From: Capsicum annuum
Lineage: Eukaryota > Streptophyta > Magnoliopsida > Solanales > Solanaceae
NCBI RefSeq assembly: GCF_002878395.1
Contig: NC_061119.1
Span: 19,643,830 to 19,707,829, forward strand
Length of the DNA stretch: 64,000 nucleotides
Direction: 5' to 3'
Shown here: positions 58,146-64,000 of the stretch, piece after piece
How the letters are laid out: every line of letters begins with the position of its first letter
Numbering within the stretch: position 1 is the first letter of the stretch
Made by a program: the position numbers and the translations under genes
Notes under the pieces: model-generated
Database searches by the model: none
What the model was told of the DNA's origin: nothing
Seen by the model: only the letters and a program-made list of their open reading frames with translations

Positions 58146-59694
58146 TTGAGTAATTCAGTCTTTCACATTAAGTTGTGTGTCCTAATTCCAGAATTTTGAA
58201 TGACCTAACTAAATTGTGTATTTAATTATGCAGAGATAATGCTCATACAAGTTATTTTGCCTGTGTTTTGAAACCCACCAGCTATGATCTTTATTAATCT
58301 TTTCTAAAACCAGCTTGATGAAATAACTAAGCTTATTTGATCCCTAAACTATTCTAGTATGTAACAGTAGAGTCCCAAGAGTCTATTTTCTTAAAAACAC
58401 TGCAAACACACTCCCATTAGACCTCTACTTCAACTATAATTCCACCGTCACACCTTCTATACCATAAATTGGCTCACCCCCAAAACAAATCAACACTTAT
58501 ACCAATCTCTCTTTTCTCACAAAGAGTGTGTTTCTCCCTCTTTCATTATGAATCTCATCATCTTTTTCTGATACAACAAAATCCAAACCACCCAGTGAAT
58601 CTCACCTCACCCAATTGGTACCTTATGCTCCTCCCACCACCATCAGTCACATTCTTCCAATAATCTTATTCTCTATATTCTCTACTAATCTTTTTCACGT
58701 CAGTAAAAAGAGGCATGTTGCAACACCTATTACTAACCCTACGTCTTTTTTTCCAGATGTGTTGTGAATTTCTATGAGAATGGGCAAATTGGTGGGAAAT
58801 CCTATTTTTAAATTTTCTTCAGAATCCACTCAGTCAAAATCTTTCGCTCCTTTCGAGAAACAGGTTGTAAAACTTATTTCTTCTAATTCCTCCAATTTTG
58901 AGAAAACTCAAGATGCCCTTACTGAGCAAGATACTAACTTTATGATTGAGGAAACCCCTGAGACCCTTATTCATCAAAATAATCATATGGCACTACCTGG
59001 TTTAATAAGGAGTCATGGTAATCCAATGCAAAGGTTGAGAAATATACTTGCTGAATTAGAACTAGAAGAGGACCTAAAATGTGAAACGTCTAAAAATGCT
59101 CAGCCTACTGACTGGGAAGTTGCTCAAACTGAATTGCTACTTGATCGAACTGTTCAAAATACTAAAAAAATGGAGCTCCTTACTTGAATTGATGCTCTCA
59201 AAAATGTTCTTGCTAAGAAGAATATTACACTGGCAACACCTCAGGCTGATCATGAGGCTCAGACATTGTTCACCAGCTGACCTAGTTGCTTTCTTTTATT
59301 TCTTCCACCTTCACCAAATCTTAGAGCCCTAGGATTTTTTTTGGTTTCATCTTATTGTATTTGAATTGATTACATGTTATTATGTGTTGGTGTTTTCATG
59401 GTATGGATTTTTTTGCTCGTTAACCTCAACCCTTGTAATTTTTTATGCATTATTTGTCTTTTCTTTCATGTTCTGCTTATTTTAGTGATAGCCCCAGTGA
59501 CCATGGATTATTAAACGTCTATCTTTTGGTCTTGTCTTATCTTGAGCCAACTTTTTAATGATGTCAAAAGGGGGAAGATAAGTTTCACAAATATTTATAA
59601 CCTAATGAATAATCTATTTCATTTTAGTGCCTTCTCTTGACTAAGTGTTTCAGCTAACATAATGGTTGCATCAAAGCAGTAGGTTTGTCATCAT
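58146..59694 (+). other. Copia G 3' region with possible env-like ORF remnant
   Basis: 1.5 kb between truncated RT and the polypurine tract. It contains frames 58469-58663 (MAHPQNKSTLIPI...) and 58774-59187 (137 codons: MRMGKLVGNPIFKF, then a Ser/Glu/Thr-rich acidic middle with PETLIHQNNH, and a helical end LRNILAELELEEDLK). SIRE-type elements have a long region here that encodes an envelope-like protein in some members. I see no signal peptide or membrane anchor, so an envelope function is not shown. GTCAAAAGGGGGAAGAT at 59563 resembles a second polypurine tract. Confidence 0.5.
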
Positions 59695-59708
59695 AAAAAG
59701 GGGGAATT
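59695..59708 (+). promoter_or_regulatory. Copia G polypurine tract
   Basis: AAAAAGGGGGAATT just before the 3' LTR; the first LTR base pair is altered (TTTTAGATC for TGTTAGATC). Confidence 0.75.
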
Positions 59709-60624
59709 TTTTAGATCAATGAAGTTTTGATGATTAATATGTAAATGAAACATTTTACCCAAGCTGGTTCAATCACATGAAGATAGAGGTCAGATCTCAC
59801 TAGGGGATAGAGACAAGCTCGCTTGAAGTTAGGAATGGATAAGCTCTCTTAATCTTTCTTGATAAAGTTATAATGATTGATCACATATGAAAAAATAAGT
59901 GGTGATTGAGTAAAACACTGGAAGATAAGCTGAAGAAAGATTTTCACTCAATAATGAAGTTTGGGTTGAAAAAGGACTTTGAAGAAACAACAAACTCTGT
60001 TGAGTTGAAGAGTCTAATGGAAGATAGAAGACTGATGACATTAAAGAATCTTTGCAGAGTTATTTTTATATTGAGGGAGTGACTCACTTAGTCACTCATG
60101 AACCTATAAAGAAATCAACATATAGACAAATTATCCGAGCAGTTCACCATCTTGAAGATATCATCATTGAACCTGTTCCTAGTACTTAGAGTTAAGGAGT
60201 CTTAAACTTTATGTATTAGGATTCTGTTTAAGCTGTATTTTTGTTTTGGTTCTAGTCTCAATGGAGTATAAACTGAGGTAGGATTATTGTCTTCAAGTTG
60301 GTGAACTTAAAGACTTGGGAACACTCACCTTGGGAAGGTTTGTGTTTTGTAAAAATAAGAGTTAGAGTTTAATTCCTAGTTTACAAAAGTCTTGTAATTT
60401 ATTGATTGTTGAGGTTCAGTTATTTTAATGGAGTTAGAGTTAAATCTTGTAGAGGTACAAGTCGTGGTTTTTTACACCTCTTTAAGCCGGGTGTTTTCCA
60501 CATAAATATAACTGTGTGATTTACTTACTGTTTTAGCCAGATAGGAACAGATTAGTTAACTTGTTCCATTAATAGGCAACTGTTATGCTAAAAGAAGGTA
60601 ATCAGTAAGGTACATACTCTAACG
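59709..60624 (+). repeat. Copia G 3' LTR
   Basis: 916 bp, partner of 42909-43819, ending CTCTAACG before the second GAGGT. Many substitutions relative to the left copy show that the insertion is old. Confidence 0.85.
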
Positions 60625-61890
60625 GAGGTTGTTTCCAATAGACCCTGGGCTCAAGGTAAAATAATCTGATATAAGATATAGTAAAAGAAAAAGATACAAT
60701 AAAAACTAGCATATTCAATAATACCTGAAACAATATACTCCAAGTAACACACCAAAAGATACAATATACCCTTCTACCCTAATCCACCTCCTCCATAACT
60801 TCTTATCCAGGGTTATGTTCTCGGTAAGCTGGCATTGCTCCACGTCATGTCTAATTACCTCTATCCAATATTTCTTGGTCTACCTCTACCTCACTTGAAC
60901 TATCCCTAGCCAATCTCTCACACCTTCATACTGGGGTATCTGTGCTTGTCCCCGACACGTAACCAAACTGTCTCAACCTCGCTTTCCTCATCTTGGCTTC
61001 CACTAAAGCCACTCCCAACTTATCTCGAATAACCTCATTTCTAATCCAATCTTTCCTAGTACATCCATACATCTACCTAAGCGTTCTCATCTTTACCACC
61101 TTCATCTTATGGATGTGGGCCTTCTTAATAGGCTAACACTTTACCCCATACAACAAAGTTATTCTAACCACCACTTTGTAGAACTTGCCTTTAAGTGTGG
61201 GAGGTATTTTTTTGTCACATAATATTCCAGAGGCAAGTCTCCATTTCATCTACCCTACCCCAATCTGGTGAGTGACATCTTCATCAATCTGTCCATTTTT
61301 TGAATCATAGACCCTGGATACTTAAAATTGTCTGTCTTACTTATAGAATAAGTGTCAAGCTTACAAACCACATCGAACTCATGAAATACCTCGCTAAACT
61401 TACACTCTAAATATTCCATCTTGGACCTACTCAACCTAAACCCTTTAGATTCAAGAGTCCACCTCCAAACCTCTAATTTAGCATTAACTCCACTACGAGT
61501 CTCATCTACAAAGACTACATTATCCAAAAAAAGAAAACAATAAGGCAACTCACCTTGAATGTGTCGCGTCAAAACATCTATCACCAAGGCAAAAAAAGAA
61601 CTAAGCATCGATCCTTGATGTAACCCTATCAAGACGGGAAAGTGCTCCGAGTCTTCTCCCCCAGTCCTAACTTGAGTCTTAGCTCTGTCGTACATATCCT
61701 TAATCGCCCTAACATATACTATAGGTACACCTCTATTTTCCAAGCACCTCCAAAGAACCTCCCTGGAAACTCTATCATAGTTCTTCTCTAAGTCGATAAA
61801 CACCATATGCAAATCCTTTTTCCTTTCCCTATACTGCTCTACCAGTCTCCTGATGAGATGGATGACTTCAGTAGTCGTGCAGTGCATGCC
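60625..61890 (-). mobile_element. RTE-type LINE, 5'-truncated, main part
   Basis: Minus-strand RTE LINE. From 61880: [31 protein letters not shown] (first RT Asp), then [18 protein letters not shown] and [13 protein letters not shown], where FADD of active elements is FLDN, so RT is dead. It continues as [27 protein letters not shown], and after 61255, with stops, [22 protein letters not shown] and IRNEVIRDKLGVALVEAKM-like segments. The 3' end is CAGGGTCTATTGGAAACA (60630-60650), split from its tail at 42800-42908 by copia G. The 5' end is truncated near 61890, where unrelated LTR sequence begins. The frame 62082-61255 joins both and is a chimera. Confidence 0.85.
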
Positions 61891-62545
61891 TATAACACTA
61901 ATACAAAACCAGCCAACAACACACGATAACAAGATGGAACACAAATCTACGGAAATAAGACAAGCCGAGAACACAAGATAACAAACAAGCAATATGTAAA
62001 GATAGATAAATAACTTGACATAAGGGTATATAAATCCTAAGAACCTAAGGGTGTATCGAACCCAAGGACCCCTAAAACTCATAAAAATAACACCAAGTTG
62101 TTACAAAAACCTCAAGGGAACCGGAATCCCCAAGTAACCCTTATTTCTAAATGGATAACCAACGCAATAATTTCACGTTGCCACAAGTGAATCTACACTT
62201 GCACAAGTGATTCCACACTTGTAAGACACTCTAATAGAATATTCTATCAATATTCATCAAAGTTTCTAAAAAATGAACTAATAAAAGCCATTTAAAGACT
62301 TGGCTAAACTTATTACATAGCAGAATGACCAAAAGGCCCTTAATAAGTTCCCACACTCCATAGGCGCCTCATACTCCAAGGAAATGACAAAAGGGTCCTT
62401 AATGAGGGCGGCCTTGGAGTGTAATGGGCTATTTTTCACAATTCAACACTTGCGCATCTTGGTTAGGCAGTCCCAAGCATGAGTCTTTACGTCTTGGCCT
62501 CCAATGATGTCGTTGAAAGCTATGATTCCCCTTTGACTCGTATCA
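61891..62545 (-). repeat. LTR-like sequence, truncated
   Basis: On the minus strand a TGATACGAG start (62545) follows a polypurine tract, then about 650 bases with short repeats of CACTTGTG/CACAAGTG words (62185-62225) and a TATA-like TTTATATACCC (62029 region). It stops at 61890 at the LINE. No partner LTR is in the window. Confidence 0.5.
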
Positions 62546-62560
62546 TCCTTCCCTTTTTTT
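62546..62560 (-). promoter_or_regulatory. Polypurine tract of the right-edge element
   Basis: The minus strand reads AAAAAAAGGGAAGGA directly before TGATACGAG, the expected plus-strand priming site. Confidence 0.5.
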
Positions 62561-62857
62561 AAAAAGATTTGACTTTGAATCCAAACCTTGCAAAATAGTA
62601 GAAGACACAAACACACACACTTTTCTCATGGCATGAGGGTTAGGGTTAGCATAATCAATCATAGTAGTATGCCAAGTTTACACACACTTCACATATAATA
62701 AAGCATCCTTCTTTTGAAATATTAAACATATATTGAAAAAGGTACAAAAGATTTGGTTATTGCAACCATCAAGAGATAAGGAAACTACAAAGGTTCGAAT
62801 GGCATCAATCAATCCAAAAGGTAGAACTTCCTTCACCTTATGAGCCACAAGACACAA
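62561..62857 (-). other. Untranslated 3' region of the right-edge element
   Basis: No coding signal between the frames at 62858 and the polypurine tract. Confidence 0.4.
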
Positions 62858-63986
62858 TTATTTATTTACCTCATTGAGTGACCACATCATGAGTGGTGCC
62901 TTAATGAGTATTAAAGTCCACAAAAACCATATAGCATTGTCACTACTAGTGGACCAACCAACAAATGTCCTATGTCCACATAAAATAAATCCAAGACTAA
63001 CATGGATATCATCACAATCAAAGAGGTAGTATAGGAAAGAATCAAGTGTAAAGGCATCATCCAAGGTGCTATCATCTATAAGAAGGCCACTTGGCTCAAA
63101 AGGTATAGAACATAAGGATGGTATCAAGTCATTTAAACACCTAAAACTTCTTTATTCCAAGTAAAACATCAACTTGGCATCCATAAGACAAGATTCATGC
63201 AACTTGAGCACACGTGTGTCAAACAAGGATGCACATGGATAAGCAATACTCAACTTAGAGGGTAAATTACCCTTCCAATCATGGGAAACCAGATTTACAC
63301 ATAAAACATGCTTGGCATCAACATAACCATTCTTACACAACTCACACAAGTAATTCCCAGCCACGATTTGAAGGACATTAACATTTCTATATTTCAAATG
63401 ATCACCGAGACCAAATAGGTGGAGTGTCCATGGACACGGGTTTAGGAAACACTTTTTTTCCCCAAGATTACCACCAATACAATTATTTGTACCCTTTATT
63501 CTAGCATAAGAAATAATAAAAACAATTAAAGGGTCATCCTTAGTCAATCGACCAACATTTTCAATATAACCATCTTCACACACAAGTTGGTCTTCATGAC
63601 TTCCACAAGAGAATGTACTATCACTTGTCACAATGACTTCAACACTAGGCGGACACAAATCTATCTTGCTAGAAGAATCAATTTTTTCATCATTAGGATC
63701 AACTAGTGTATCCATAATCTCAAGTTGTACATTATTTTCATGAAATGAAAAACATTCGGCTCACCTAAGACAAACTATCATTCATACTTAGTTGGCTACT
63801 AGCCTCATTCACTAGAGTGAAAGAGTTAGTTTTATTACCTTGTAGCTCATTTGGAGCATGTCCACTTAAGGGAGCTTGAGAATTTGGTGGAGCGAGAAGG
63901 GTGGATTTAGGAAAGCTTGGATACTTTATCAATTTATCCAACTTCTTTAAAGGATAACCTTCCATCCCTTCCATTATTCCTTCCAT
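62858..63986 (-). pseudogene. Retroelement ORF of unknown function at the right edge
   Basis: Minus-strand frames 63986-63765 (MEGIMEGMEGYPLKK...), 63715-63152 (187 codons, with a Cys-rich middle: LCELCKNGYVDAKHVLCVN and CPWTLHLFGLGDHLKYRN) and 63127-62858 (LGFILCGHRTFVGW, SSDNAIWFLW). They are interrupted by two stops or short gaps but read like one protein. They lie upstream of a polypurine tract and LTR, so they belong to an LTR element; they match no gag or pol domain I know and may be an extra ORF 3' of pol. The gene runs past the window edge. Confidence 0.45.
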
Positions 63987-64000
63987 TTTTTCTATTCTTC

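Larger units (their letters stand above)
42909..60624 (+). mobile_element. Element G: Ty1/copia (SIRE-type) with nested insertion
   Basis: Bounded by TGTTAGATC (42909) and CTCTAACG (60624, CA changed to CG), flanked by GAGGT on both sides. LTRs 42909-43819 and 59709-60624 differ at roughly 13% of positions by eye over 140 bases. Primer-binding site, gag, protease, integrase, partial reverse transcriptase, a long 3' region and a polypurine tract occur in copia order. The pol was interrupted by element D at 46089, and RT is truncated at 58145. Gag with two zinc knuckles, coiled coil and a long 3' region point to the SIRE/Maximus lineage. Confidence 0.85.

Overview
The window is plant nuclear DNA: AT-rich, intron-bearing and packed with nested retrotransposons. 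The exact family mix (Tekay/Del-type chromoviruses with 2.4-2.7 kb LTRs, a SIRE-type copia, and an RTE LINE with a (TTG)n tail) suggests a solanaceous genome such as Solanum or Capsicum; that is inference, not proof. No intact cellular gene, tRNA, rRNA or CRISPR array was found, and almost every coding region is broken.

Layout. 1-480: edge of a minus-strand retroelement with a tRNA-iMet primer-binding site. 1.4-3.1 kb: tandem repeats and an LTR-like promoter region on the minus strand. 3-7.6 kb: AT-rich spacer with two short coding-like fragments. 8.16-10.36 kb: a decayed MULE (MuDR) transposase, followed by MULE-like non-coding DNA, a 74-codon ORF (11.13 kb) and a 1.45-kb inverted repeat (11.755-13.205 kb). 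13.4-37.1 kb: a zf-GRF gene (zinc finger, coiled coil, C-terminal hydrophobic segment) split by a 23.2-kb retroelement stack. 37.45-39.95 kb: a decayed DUF1985-type gene on the minus strand, tail to tail with the GRF gene. 42.8-61.9 kb: an RTE LINE whose 3' end was split by a copia element, itself split by a gypsy element that holds a solo LTR. 61.9-64 kb: the 3' part of another LTR element.

Nesting order, from target-site duplications and rejoined reading frames. Stack 1: GRF gene <- element A (gypsy, minus, 13626-36824, TSD TTATT). A's 3' LTR <- element B (gypsy, minus, 13868-20773, TSD CTCTA). A's pol <- element C (gypsy, plus, from 26583), with a later deletion that removed C's 3' LTR together with A's gag; fragment F also sits in A's pol. 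Stack 2: RTE LINE <- copia G (plus, 42909-60624, TSD GAGGT) <- element D (gypsy-like, minus, no gag or pol, 46089-56437, TSD AATAA) <- E (solo LTR of the C family, 50402-53105).

How the parts relate. A, C and D share a short leader motif just after the primer-binding site, and the LTRs of A-E share a TACGTA-centred module and a GC-rich block in U3 although the sequences around them differ. The MULE transposase, 74-codon ORF, inverted repeat, GRF gene and DUF1985 gene may be parts of one large composite MULE, which is the most interesting hypothesis here but is not proven.
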